Origin: Adhaeribacter swui
GTDB taxonomy: Bacteria > Bacteroidota > Bacteroidia > Cytophagales > Hymenobacteraceae
DNA: 64,000 nucleotides
Assembly (NCBI RefSeq): GCF_014217805.1
Contig: NZ_CP055156.1
Coordinates: 1,116,001-1,180,000 of the forward strand
Direction of reading: 5' to 3'
The notes below the pieces were generated by a model. That model ran no database searches. It worked only from the letters and a program-made list of their open reading frames with translations, and was not told where the DNA came from. Below are positions 36,887 through 46,800 of this stretch, piece after piece. The stretch's first letter is position 1; each line of letters opens with the position of its first letter. Position numbers and translations under genes: made by a program.

Positions 36887-39800
36887 TTACAAACTTAAAT
36901 TAATACCAAAGTTCACCAGTTTATTCTGCGGGTATTGCAAACCATTGTCGTCGGTTATTTCGGCATCAATCCCGTACTGATCCACGTTATCAATAGAGAA
37001 CAAATTGTAGGTGTTCACAAATAAGCGCAACCTTTCCAGTTTTACCCGGTTGGTTAATGCTTTGGGCAAAGTATAACCTAATTCCATGGTGCGGTTACGG
37101 AAGTATTTGGTATTCACAAGCCACCAATCCGAATCTTTATTTAAGTTGCTGTGGCCGCCATCGTTGAAGCGAATCGGTGGATTTTTGCCCGGAATCCATT
37201 CGCTGTCCGGGTTTAACGGATCGGCGCGGTGCCAGCGATCGTCGTATAAAATGCGGGCAATATTACCGGTGTTCTGGAAAGCGTTGCGGAGTTCGTTGCG
37301 GCGGTTAAAGGTTTGCATGCTCCCCGCCGAAAAATCAGCGGCAAAGTCAAAGCCTTTGTAAGCTACCGTTAAATTTATCCCACCCGACAAAATAGGCGTG
37401 GTACTTAAACCGTAACCAATCGGGCGCTCATCGCGGTTATTAATAATACCGTCGCCGTTTACGTCTTTGTATTTAAAATCACCGGGCAACATGGTTTTGT
37501 TACCCTGTCCATCGTTGTTAACAGCGTAGGTATTTACGTCTTCCTGCGACTGGAACTGGCCTACTACCTGGTAACCCCAGAAAATATTTCCCCAGCGATC
37601 GCCGCGGGCGTTCCGGTATTCTTCCAGAGCATTGCCGTAGCGCGGATTAAACTCATTCTGGTATTTTCGGCGGGCAAAAGAAATGTTACCGCCAATGGTA
37701 AAATTAATGCCGTTTACGCTGCCGTTATACATCAAGGAACCCTCGCCACCAATTACCGCATCGGATTCTAAGTTTTCCTGGGGCAAATCATAACCAATTT
37801 CGCTGGGCACGAATACGTTGTTTTTGGGCACAATTAAACCATCGCGATTGCGCCGGAAATAATCCAACGTACCGGTAACTTTATTGCCTAAGAAAGAAAA
37901 ATCCAAGCCTACGTCCAGAATGGTAGCCGTTAACCACGAAATTCGGTCGAAAGGTACGCCCCGGTCGCGGGCCGCCACAATCGCGTTGCCCGACATGATA
38001 CCGATACCGGTGTTGTAAGAATAACCGGCGGTATAGGCGTACGGGTCCAGGTCTACGTTATAGCCATTAATATCCCGACCAGCGCTATTTCTAGGATCGT
38101 AGTACCGGATGGCATCGTCGCCTAATTGTCCGTAAGAACCCCGGAGTTTTAAATCGCTTAAGAAATTGCCATCACCCGTTAAATTTTTAAAAAATTGTTC
38201 TTCGGCAATGCGCCAGCCCACGGAAACTGCCGGAAAAAAGCCCCAGCGTTTGTTCGGCGCAAACTTCCAGGAAGCATCGCGGCGGGCCGCTAGTTCCAGA
38301 AAGTATTTATCGGCGTAGCCGTAGTTAAAGCGGCCAATATAGCCTACCCGAGCCTGGGTAAAATCCACATCGTCGTAGCGGTCGGCATCAGCAAATTGTA
38401 CAATCGGCAACACGTTGGTTTTAGGTACCGAGTGAAAGAATACGTTGCGCTCACGCCGTTTTAAACGTTCGGTTAACACAATGCCGCTTACCGTGTGTTT
38501 GCCAAAAGTATTGGTGTAGTTTAACTGCAAATTGCCGATGTACTCGTTTTGCTTGTTAGTTACCCGCTCGCGGTACGGGTTCTGGCTACCCCCGGTAATG
38601 CGGTACTCATCGGTATCCGGAAAATAGGTATAGGTATCGTAGGTATATTCAAAAATATCCTGCTGAAAATCGCGGAACATGTACGAATACAAACCCTTCA
38701 GCACTAATCCTTTTAAAGGCGTTTGGTATTCGCCGGTAATTTGCGGGGTAATTACGTTGGCGTCGTTTTCGAAGAAACCGGCGTGTTCGTAATTTAAGTA
38801 ACCCCAGTTCGAAGCCGGATTACTGATGGTATTTAAATAATTAGGGTTGTCGTTGGCAAAAGGTCGTTCGGTAGGGCGGTTGCGCAGAATCGCAAACTTT
38901 GGCGCAAAGTAATCGTCGCCACCCGGTACCCCCGGATTTTGCCGGTGCTCCAATCGGCCACTTACCGTTAAGCCTACTTTTACGCTTTTAGAGACCCGGG
39001 CATCGATGTTCGATTGAATATTGGTACGATTAAACAAGAACTCCCGGCCTAAAACGGAATTCTGGTCTAAGCGCGTGAGGGAAATGTAATAGTTGATGTT
39101 TTCGGAGCCGCCGCTGGCGCTCACATTTACGTTGGTTTGCGGCGAATTTTCCTGCACAATGTAATTGTACCAATCGAAGTTGCGGTAGCCGTACTCGGTG
39201 CCAGCGCGGTACTTATCTAATTCCGCCTGGGTAATGCCGGTTACACCGTCGCGGTTTATTTCGGCATCGGCTTTTCCTAAGTTCCACTCGTAGGCATTTA
39301 CTACCCTTGGAAAACGGGTCCAGTTTTGAAAACCGTAGTAGGCATCTACGTTAATGCTGCTTTTCTGGCCCACAGCACCCCGTTTGGTAGTTACGATGAT
39401 AACGCCGTTAGCCGCCCGAGAACCGTAAATGGCCGCCGAAGCATCTTTTAACACGGTTATGCTTTCTACATCGTTCGGCGAGATGTTATCGAACTGCGAC
39501 TTGTCTTTAGGTACGCCATCAATAATAAACAAGGGGTTGCCGCCCATGTTCCGGATTTGAATATTGGCTGCCGCACCGGGTCGGCCATCCGGTTGCCGAA
39601 ACTGCACCCCCGGGATTTTACCCGCTAAGGCGCCACTTACCGTAACGGCGTGCACCCGACCCACATCTTTAGAAGTTACCCCCGAAACGGCCCCGGTAAT
39701 AGATTCTTTCTTTTGCGTACCATAACCCACCACCACTACTTCTTCCAGGGCTTTGGTATCATCAGCCAGTTTTACGTTGATGCTCGTTTGGTTATTAATG

Positions 39801-40120
39801 GCAATTTCCTGGGTGAGATATCCAATGAATGAAACAACTAAAGTACCATTGGCATGAGCTGCTGGTACCAAAAGGGTATACTTACCACTACCATCTGTAG
39901 TGGTACCATTGTTCGTTCCTTTCACCAAGACTGTTACGCCAGGCAAAGCTTCGCCTTTGATACTCGTAACCGTACCGGCTATGTTTTGCTGGGCATAAAC
40001 CGAATAATTTGTAAAGCCAACCAGAGTAAAAAAGAGCAGGAGGATCAGTTTCTTCTGTATAAACCAAAGCCTTTTGTTGGTTATAGAAGGGGGTGATTTT
40101 TTACGTAACAGGTTTTCCAT
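36887..40120 (-). CDS. SusC/RagA family TonB-dependent transporter
   Basis: 1077 residues. A long signal region (KKLILLLFFTLVGFTNYSVYAQQ) is followed by a carboxypeptidase-regulatory-like domain (IAGTVTSIKGEALPGVTVLVKGT), the SusC motif LEEVVVVGYGTQKK, the plug domain (IDGVPKDKSQFDNISPNDVESITVLKDASAAIYGSRAANGVI, the RagA signature region), and a 22-strand barrel ending LVNFGINLSL. It imports oligosaccharides across the outer membrane with energy from TonB. An operator-like palindrome for the LacI regulator lies about 360 bases upstream. It is first in the susC-susD-DUF3823 operon. Confidence 0.96.
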   Translation of the reverse strand: MENLLRKKSPPSITNKRLWFIQKKLILLLFFTLVGFTNYSVYAQQNIAGTVTSIKGEALPGVTVLVKGTNNGTTTDGSGKYTLLVPAAHANGTLVVSFIGYLTQEIAINNQTSINVKLADDTKALEEVVVVGYGTQKKESITGAVSGVTSKDVGRVHAVTVSGALAGKIPGVQFRQPDGRPGAAANIQIRNMGGNPLFIIDGVPKDKSQFDNISPNDVESITVLKDASAAIYGSRAANGVIIVTTKRGAVGQKSSINVDAYYGFQNWTRFPRVVNAYEWNLGKADAEINRDGVTGITQAELDKYRAGTEYGYRNFDWYNYIVQENSPQTNVNVSASGGSENINYYISLTRLDQNSVLGREFLFNRTNIQSNIDARVSKSVKVGLTVSGRLEHRQNPGVPGGDDYFAPKFAILRNRPTERPFANDNPNYLNTISNPASNWGYLNYEHAGFFENDANVITPQITGEYQTPLKGLVLKGLYSYMFRDFQQDIFEYTYDTYTYFPDTDEYRITGGSQNPYRERVTNKQNEYIGNLQLNYTNTFGKHTVSGIVLTERLKRRERNVFFHSVPKTNVLPIVQFADADRYDDVDFTQARVGYIGRFNYGYADKYFLELAARRDASWKFAPNKRWGFFPAVSVGWRIAEEQFFKNLTGDGNFLSDLKLRGSYGQLGDDAIRYYDPRNSAGRDINGYNVDLDPYAYTAGYSYNTGIGIMSGNAIVAARDRGVPFDRISWLTATILDVGLDFSFLGNKVTGTLDYFRRNRDGLIVPKNNVFVPSEIGYDLPQENLESDAVIGGEGSLMYNGSVNGINFTIGGNISFARRKYQNEFNPRYGNALEEYRNARGDRWGNIFWGYQVVGQFQSQEDVNTYAVNNDGQGNKTMLPGDFKYKDVNGDGIINNRDERPIGYGLSTTPILSGGINLTVAYKGFDFAADFSAGSMQTFNRRNELRNAFQNTGNIARILYDDRWHRADPLNPDSEWIPGKNPPIRFNDGGHSNLNKDSDWWLVNTKYFRNRTMELGYTLPKALTNRVKLERLRLFVNTYNLFSIDNVDQYGIDAEITDDNGLQYPQNKLVNFGINLSL

Positions 40121-40654
40121 ATTAGAATTTATTAATGGTAGAGATGTAACTAATGGATATAATTGCTAAAGCAGAATTGCAAACCCCGCTTTATAGGCAT
40201 TGTTTACTCTTAATCCGGGAAATAAAGGGCAATATGTTTCGGTTGCAAAAACTTGATTAATCCAATTAATCCAGCTTTTCCAAAAAGTCGTATTTATTAA
40301 AAGAATAAGATTATTCTGCTATTACTTTAAATATTGAATTATCTAATAAAGAACAAATAGTTGCAATTTCTATTCTGCAAAAAACTAACTCACTAAAAAC
40401 CCTTATTTTAAAAGAAGCTATAGATATTTAATTCAAGTACTTAGGTGAAATAAATTTAACCGGAATATTTTTTATTATTGCGCAACCGGTTGCATAAACA
40501 TATTATATTTTTGCTCCACTTGCAACAGTTCAGGTCAATAATTTTGTAATTTTTCTAAAATTTTTAATTCTCAAGTCCTCTTTTCACCTAACAACGGTAC
40601 AATTTTTAATAACAACAAGTTAAATAAAACAATTTTGAGTAAAAGGAGCACGGG
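40121..40654. other. Promoter and leader region of susC
   Basis: 534 AT-rich bases between the epimerase gene stop and the susC start. Contains the palindrome GCAACCGGTTGC at 40482-40493. I could not fix a TTTG/TAnnTTTG promoter with confidence. Confidence 0.6.
40482..40493. promoter_or_regulatory. Putative LacI-family operator upstream of susC
   Basis: Perfect 12-bp palindrome GCAACCGGTTGC with the central CCGG common in LacI-family operators. The same 12-mer occurs at 47905-47916 and 47131-47142. It lies about 360 bases before the susC start. Confidence 0.65.
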
Positions 40655-41527
40655 TTAATAGCTGGTAACCGGTACTTCTTTAAATAACTGCTTTAAAAAT
40701 TGCCAGCCTTCGGTAGCGAGTTCGTCGGGGCTGTTGGCTAAAGGCCGCCAGATGCAGGCGGCCTTCGCTAGTTCTTTAGAAGGAGCGCCGAAAGTTTCGA
40801 TAACTACGGCTCCTTCGTAATTTATCTCGTACAGCGCTTCTTTAATATCCACCCAATCCAGGTGGCCGGTGCCGGGAGTGCCGCGGTCGCTTTCGTTGCC
40901 TTGCACATGGCACAGCCAATCTTTACCAATCGCCCGGATGGTTGCCGGGATATTTTTTTCTTCGATGTTACTATGAAAAGTATCCAGCGAAATTTTAATG
41001 TTCGGGTGGTTTACTTCCTGCACCAAGGCTAAGGCTTGCTCGGCGGTGTTAATCATGTCGGTTTCAAAACGGTTCAGGGGCTCTACTCCTACCACCACGT
41101 TGTAATCGGCGGCAATTTGCCCGACTTCTTTCAGGTTAGCCACGCACCAGGCACGTTCCTGCTTTTTCTGTTCCGGCGTTACGTACCGGGTTTTACCTAC
41201 CGCCGAGTAAACCGGACCGGTAAAAATGGGGCTGTCCATTTGGGCGGCAATTTTAATGCAATCCGTAATGTATCTCTTGCCGTTTTCCCGAAAGGCCGCC
41301 TGGTCGCTGGAAATATCCCGATCCGGGCCAAAAGCGCCGCTAATCGTAATTTTTAAATTTTGTTCTTGCGCCTGTTCTTTTAACTGTACCCAATCAATTA
41401 AGTCGGTTTGCTCCACGGCTACTTCCAGAATATCGTAGCCGATTTGTTTTACTTTGGCGAGCAAATTAAAATCAGCCGTTTGAAAGGGCGACACCCAGAT
41501 AAAAGTACTGGCACCTAATGAAATCAT
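40655..41527 (-). CDS. Sugar phosphate isomerase/epimerase (TIM-barrel, tagatose 3-epimerase-like)
   Basis: 290 residues, an AP-endonuclease-2-type TIM barrel. Metal-ligand motifs match ketose 3-epimerases: VGVEPLNRFETD (Glu), SLDTFHSNIEE (Asp, His), CHVQGNESDRGTPGTGHLDW (His) and GAVVIETFG (Glu). It probably epimerises or isomerises a free keto-sugar. No signal peptide. It lies 57 bases after the Gfo/Idh/MocA gene on the same strand, a pairing seen in Bacteroidota sugar-oxidation loci together with ThuA proteins. The substrate is inferred only from this context. Confidence 0.88.
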   Translation of the reverse strand: MISLGASTFIWVSPFQTADFNLLAKVKQIGYDILEVAVEQTDLIDWVQLKEQAQEQNLKITISGAFGPDRDISSDQAAFRENGKRYITDCIKIAAQMDSPIFTGPVYSAVGKTRYVTPEQKKQERAWCVANLKEVGQIAADYNVVVGVEPLNRFETDMINTAEQALALVQEVNHPNIKISLDTFHSNIEEKNIPATIRAIGKDWLCHVQGNESDRGTPGTGHLDWVDIKEALYEINYEGAVVIETFGAPSKELAKAACIWRPLANSPDELATEGWQFLKQLFKEVPVTSY

Positions 41528-41584
41528 CTGTTAAAGAATTTGGCGAAAGAAAAATTTTAAAAATTTATGCGCGTACAGGTTAGT

Positions 41585-42733
41585 TTATACTTCGGCTTTT
41601 GCCGGCACTTCCTGTAATTCAAAATCCGGAATGGCAATGCGTTTGCCGTTGTTCATGGCCGATTCGTGGGCGCAAATACCGGCACAGGTGTAATTAGCAG
41701 CTAGTTCGGCATCTACCGCTGAGTCGCGTCCTTCCACGATGGCGGCGACAAACTCTTGTACTAAATGCGGGTGCGAACCACCGTGACCAGCGCCTTGCAA
41801 AAACGAAACGTGGTTAGGGTCATCAATTTTTTCGCGCTTGGTAAAATGCTTGATGGGCTCTATGAGTAAATCGTCGGTGTCGGGCACGTTAATGCGCCGC
41901 GCGTTTTCGCCGCCGTCGAAAATTACGTGTTCCTCGTCTTGCAACTGCTCCCACTCAAACGACATTTTAGTGCCGTACACGTCGTAACTCTCGCGGTATT
42001 GGCGCACCACGTCAAACAACGAGCGGGTAGCCTCGGCTACCACATCCGAATTTTTCAAAGTAAAGGTGGCGGTTTCTACCGCAAACGGCGAGTTGTAGCG
42101 GCTGGCTAAATCGTCGCTTAAACGGCCCGAGCCGTGGCATACCACACTTTCGGCCTTGGTATTATTTATCCGGAGCAACGGCGAAATCGCGTGCGTACCG
42201 TTTAACATCGGCGGGTAACCTTTCCAGTATTCGGCCCAGCCTTCCATGCTCATATCCTGGATGTGCGAACCTCTGACAAACTGAATCCGACCCAATTGGC
42301 CACTTTCGGCTAATTGCAGGCCATATAAAAATTCCCGGGTATAAAGCGCGGTTTCCATCATCATGTATACCTTGCCCGATTTGCGTTTGGCTTCCACAAT
42401 GGCTTTGCAATCTTCCACGGTCATGGCCATGGGAATGGTGCAGGCCGTGTGTTTGTTGGCGTTCAAGGATGCTAAAGTCATTTTAGCGTGTTCTGGTACC
42501 GGGGTTACAATATGAATGGCATCTACATCGTCGCGTAAAGGTACATCTTCGAAATTCTCGAACAGTAAATCCTGATCCAGGTTGTATTTGGCGGCCAGTT
42601 CATCGAGCGTTTGACGGTTGCGGGTACAAATGCCCACCGCTTTAATGTTCGGGTGACTTTGGTAAATGGGAATAAATTCTTTTCCGAAACCCATGCCTAC
42701 AATTACTACGGTAATCTTTTTGTCGCTCATCAT
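41585..42733 (-). CDS. Gfo/Idh/MocA family protein lacking the EKP motif
   Basis: 382 residues. The N-terminal Rossmann domain (ITVVIVGMGFGKEF, then DAIHIVTPVPEHAKMTLASL) and the C-terminal alpha/beta domain (GRIQFVRGSHIQDM, HPHLVQEFVAAIVEGRDSAVDAELAANYTCAGICAHESAM) place it firmly in the family. The conserved Glu-Lys-Pro that normally carries the catalytic lysine reads Thr-Ile-Pro here (residues 99-101, HTACTIPMAMT). The protein may use another residue or have a non-dehydrogenase role. No signal peptide. It is upstream of the epimerase gene. Confidence 0.88.
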   Translation of the reverse strand: MMSDKKITVVIVGMGFGKEFIPIYQSHPNIKAVGICTRNRQTLDELAAKYNLDQDLLFENFEDVPLRDDVDAIHIVTPVPEHAKMTLASLNANKHTACTIPMAMTVEDCKAIVEAKRKSGKVYMMMETALYTREFLYGLQLAESGQLGRIQFVRGSHIQDMSMEGWAEYWKGYPPMLNGTHAISPLLRINNTKAESVVCHGSGRLSDDLASRYNSPFAVETATFTLKNSDVVAEATRSLFDVVRQYRESYDVYGTKMSFEWEQLQDEEHVIFDGGENARRINVPDTDDLLIEPIKHFTKREKIDDPNHVSFLQGAGHGGSHPHLVQEFVAAIVEGRDSAVDAELAANYTCAGICAHESAMNNGKRIAIPDFELQEVPAKAEV

Positions 42734-43000
42734 GTTTGTATTCGTTTATTAATCAGATAATTTTTGATTTGTAGTTCAGGAAAAAGCTGCTCCGGTATCA
42801 GCTTAAGATTAAGTTGACCAGCATTCCGAAAGAATTATTTTTTAAATTTTTACTTTTCAGCAGACTTTAAATAGCCTCCAAAACTTGAAAAAGGAGCCAG
42901 CTATTAAATAGTAGCCAACACGAAAGCTTACTGGTTATTTGTACCAGTTTCACTCAATTTTCTGGGGCGCTTGCGAGAAAGCTTTTAATTAAGAATTATG

Positions 43001-43774
43001 CTATTTTTTAGCCGCCCATTGCACCGCATTCCGGATAATGTTTTGGTAATTGGCAATGTTGTGCGATTCGGCGTCGTGGCCTAAGGCTACTCCCACAATG
43101 CGGGCTTTGGGGTGTTTAATAATAAAAATAGAAGGATAAATTTTATCGGAACCGGCTACGCTGGAGTTGGCCAACACCTCGATGCCCGGCCCCGCCGGAT
43201 CGGGGTTGTAGTAGTAGCGCTCGTCTTTTAAGGTAAATTTAGGCTCCACTCCTTTCATAACCGGGTGCTTGGGTTTGGTGACGGTTACTTCAAAGCTACC
43301 GTACTTATCGTGACCCCGCGAACCGCCGCTTACCAGTTGCAAATTGTATTCCGGCCAGTCCTTCCAGTTATACCACAAGGCCGGGTGCGCCAGCACCAAA
43401 CCTTTACCGGCTTGGGCAAAATCAAAAATGGCCTGCCGTACTTTGGGGTCGTTGATGGGTTGGTTGTTACTTAAAAACAGCACGTCGGTTTGGGGCAAAA
43501 ACAATAAAATCGAATCCGGATTGCTCAGGTAAGTAACCTGGGCCAGATTGTTTTTCCGCAAGGTTTCGCCATCGGCTTGCTTGTACCATTTATTAAAATC
43601 GTGCGATGAGCCGCCGCCCACCATCAGTACTTTAATTTCTTTGGCTGGGCTGGAAATGGCTGTTACGTTAGTTTTACAATTCAAGAATACGAAGCCGGTA
43701 GTTAGTACAAACACGACCCACGTATACAATTTTACTTTTCTCAAAAGTACTTTTTCAAAAGTTGCTTTCATCAT
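43001..43774 (-). CDS. ThuA-domain lipoprotein
   Basis: 257 residues. The hydrophobic N-terminus VFVLTTGFVFLNC ends in a lipobox-like FLNC, so it is probably lipidated. The ThuA-like class I glutamine-amidotransferase fold follows: KVLMVGGGSSHDFNKWYKQ, TDVLFLSNNQP, GKGLVLAHPALWYNW, GGSRGHDKYGSFEV and RIVGVALGHDAESH. ThuA proteins act in 3-keto-disaccharide metabolism in rhizobia (the ThuAB trehalose pathway) and are abundant in Bacteroidota sugar loci. It lies downstream of the ThuA/cupredoxin gene and upstream of the Gfo/Idh/MocA gene, all minus strand. Confidence 0.88.
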   Translation of the reverse strand: MMKATFEKVLLRKVKLYTWVVFVLTTGFVFLNCKTNVTAISSPAKEIKVLMVGGGSSHDFNKWYKQADGETLRKNNLAQVTYLSNPDSILLFLPQTDVLFLSNNQPINDPKVRQAIFDFAQAGKGLVLAHPALWYNWKDWPEYNLQLVSGGSRGHDKYGSFEVTVTKPKHPVMKGVEPKFTLKDERYYYNPDPAGPGIEVLANSSVAGSDKIYPSIFIIKHPKARIVGVALGHDAESHNIANYQNIIRNAVQWAAKK

Positions 43775-43881
43775 ATATTTATAACTCTAGAATAAGATGG
43801 TAATTTTAGTTTTTTTTAAAATTTATCTGTTTCAACCACTCTACTGCGCGCTTTTTTATTTTTTTGCATTTTCCGGAAAAT

Positions 43882-46800
43882 TTAATTTACCACTTTTAAA
43901 ATACCGTTCATAATGCGCCAGTGCCCCGGGAAAGTACAAACAAAAGGATAGTCGCCGGGTTGAGCTGGCGCCGTAAACCGCAAGGTTACTTCTTCGCCGG
44001 AGTTTACCAGTTTAGTAGCGTGCAGTACTTCGGGGATTTGCGGCACGTAGCTTTTTTCGGCGCCGTTCGGGTCGCGGGCAATGGCGTCGGCGGCGGCTCC
44101 TACTTTTTGCATCGTACCTTTCTGAATAATTACCAGGTTGTGCTGCATGTTATCGGGGTTCATCAGATTGATGATTACTTTCTGACCTGCTTTTACGGTA
44201 AGCAGTTTTTTATCGAACTGCATCACATTTTCGACTACCCGCAGGTTAATGGTAACGGTTTCGCTGTTGTTCGTGGCGCTGGCCGTATTTTTAACCGGCA
44301 TTGTTTTTACCACCGCTTTTCCCCCGGTTGGTTTGTTAGCGGCTATAGATTTACTCGTTTTACCGGCTTGTCGTAGTTCTAAAGTAGCGTTTTGCATATC
44401 ACCGACCAGCCGGAAAGTGCCTTCGTATTTTCCCATGCGGTCTTCGTTTTCCACGTCCTGCGATACCCGCACGGTGGTGGTAAGCGGTTGGGTAAATAGG
44501 CCCGGCGCTTTGGCTTGCGCTACCAATTGCCCATCTATTTCTACATTCATTTCGCCGCCATTTAACAGTTGCGCTTCAAAATCAAACTTATCGGGTACGG
44601 GCTGCGCTGAAACGGCTTGGTAAGTTTTGCCTTTTTGCCGCACTACCAGGTTTAACTTACCCTCCTGAATAAACAGCCCGTAGCCATTTTCTTTATCACC
44701 CTGGGCCATAATTAAACCTTGCAAATCGCGGTTGCCTTTGGCAATGGTGCCTTTCATAATTATCTCTTTGCCTTTTACATCCGGCGGAAAAAGCAGATTA
44801 CCGCGGCGGGGCAAGGCATAACTTTCTTCGCTTACGGCTTTGGCTACCCGCGCACTTAAATTATCGGGGTTGTTGCTTTCAGGATTGTTTTTGGCGGCCG
44901 CAGCTAAAAAACCATTTTGGTGCGTGATTGCAGCCGCAAAAGCCGCCCGGGAAATCCATTCATCCTGGCCATTTTCGGGTTTTAAAGTAGCTTCGTACAC
45001 CAGTTTACCTAATTCATCGGAGGCCGGCATTTCGGCTATGGCTAGCAAGGTATTGAGCCGCACATTTAAATTCGGATCGTTGAGTAAGCTGCTTTTCTGA
45101 ATAATATCACTGGTTTGGGTAGTTCTGGGCATTACTGCTAGAGCAGCTTTGCGCACGCCGGCAGCCGGATGGCTCATAGCTTTTACGGCTACCTGCATGG
45201 CTTCGGCGTTGGTTCCGTCCAAAGCGCCCAATCCGTGTAAAGTCCAAAGCGCGTGTACCGCCGGACTATTCAGGCCGATTTCGTCTACTTTCTGGTTGTT
45301 TATAATTTTGTACAAACCAGGTAAAGCGGCTTTATCTTTATTTTCTACTAACAACCGCTGAGCGGTCATGCGCCAGAACATGTTGTCGTTTTCCAGGGCG
45401 GCTAGTAAAGCCGGCGTATCGGTTTTGCTTAGCTTAAGGGGCGTGTAAGGTTGCGCTTTTTTGTAAACTACCCGGTAAACCCGCCCGTGGTTGATGTCGC
45501 GTAAGGGGCTTTTAAACGCGTTGCCCTGGCCCATGGGTTGTTCGGTAAAAGGCAATACCATTTCGGAAGGCGCCTGCGCGGGCACAAACACGTTGTGCTG
45601 AATAATAAAATTATACCAATCGGCTACCCAAACTGCCCCATCGGGACCAACTTCGGCGTGCACCGGCCCAAACCATTCGTCGGAACTGGCCATTAAATTC
45701 CAGCCATCTTTTTCGGCAAAGCCAGCACCTTTGGGTTCAATAATGGCATTGTGCAGTAAGCGTACGGTAGGTTCACACACCAAGGCAATGCGGTTCCAGT
45801 ATTCTTTCGGAAAGCTGCGGGCGGTGTACAGATGATGCCCCGCGGCTGAGGTAAAACCGCCCACTACGTCTACCTGGCGCAGGTTGGGGGTTAGGGTATG
45901 CGCGTCGTAATGGCCGTCGATTTTTTGTACGGGCAAAATGCCGGTAGAGGCGGCTTTGCCATCGGCGGTAGAAGCCGTTAAAGCCGGCAAAGCTCTTTGC
46001 GTGTATTTGGCCGGCATGGAGTAAAAAGCACTGTGGGTATTATTGGCCGTAGAAATAAACACGTTATTATCTTCAGAGAATCCTAAACCCCAGGTATTGT
46101 TGCTGGTGTTAGCTAGAAACTCCATACCGGTACCATCTGGATTTACGTGGTACACACCGGTCCGGAAACTTAAATTTTTGCTGTCTTTGGTGGTACCGTT
46201 GAAGCCGGAACCTACTACGCCCCAGATTTTATTGTCGAAGCCGTATTGCAAGTTCGATGGGCCAAAGTGGGTGTCGTTCTTTTCCCAGCCGGTCATGATA
46301 TTTTCGCGCACGTCGGCTTTATCGTCGCCGTCGGTATCTTTTAAAAACACAAAGTGAGGCGCCATGGAAACAATTACCCCGCCGTTGGCAAATACCATAC
46401 TGGTCGGAATATTCAGTTTATCGGCGAAAACGGTAAACTTATCGGCTTTGCCATCGCCGTTGGTGTCTTCGCAAATTTTAATGCGGTCGTTGGCGGCGCC
46501 GTCGGTTTCCAAGAAAGTATTCGGGTAATCCACGGATTCTACAATCCACAAGCGCCCGCGCTCATCCCACGACATGGCAATGGGGTTGGTAATATCGGGT
46601 TCAGTGGCAAATAGTTGCACCTCGAAATTTACCGGTACCTGGGTTAATTTTAAAGATTGTTCCGGCGACAAGGCTTCCTGCATTTTGGGCACTAGATGGC
46701 GCTTGGTATAATCCGTGATGGCAATGTTGGATGAAGCGTAAATATCGACGTTCGGGGCATTTAAAGCTGCAATTTGCTTTTGCACTTTGTCGCCGATGGC

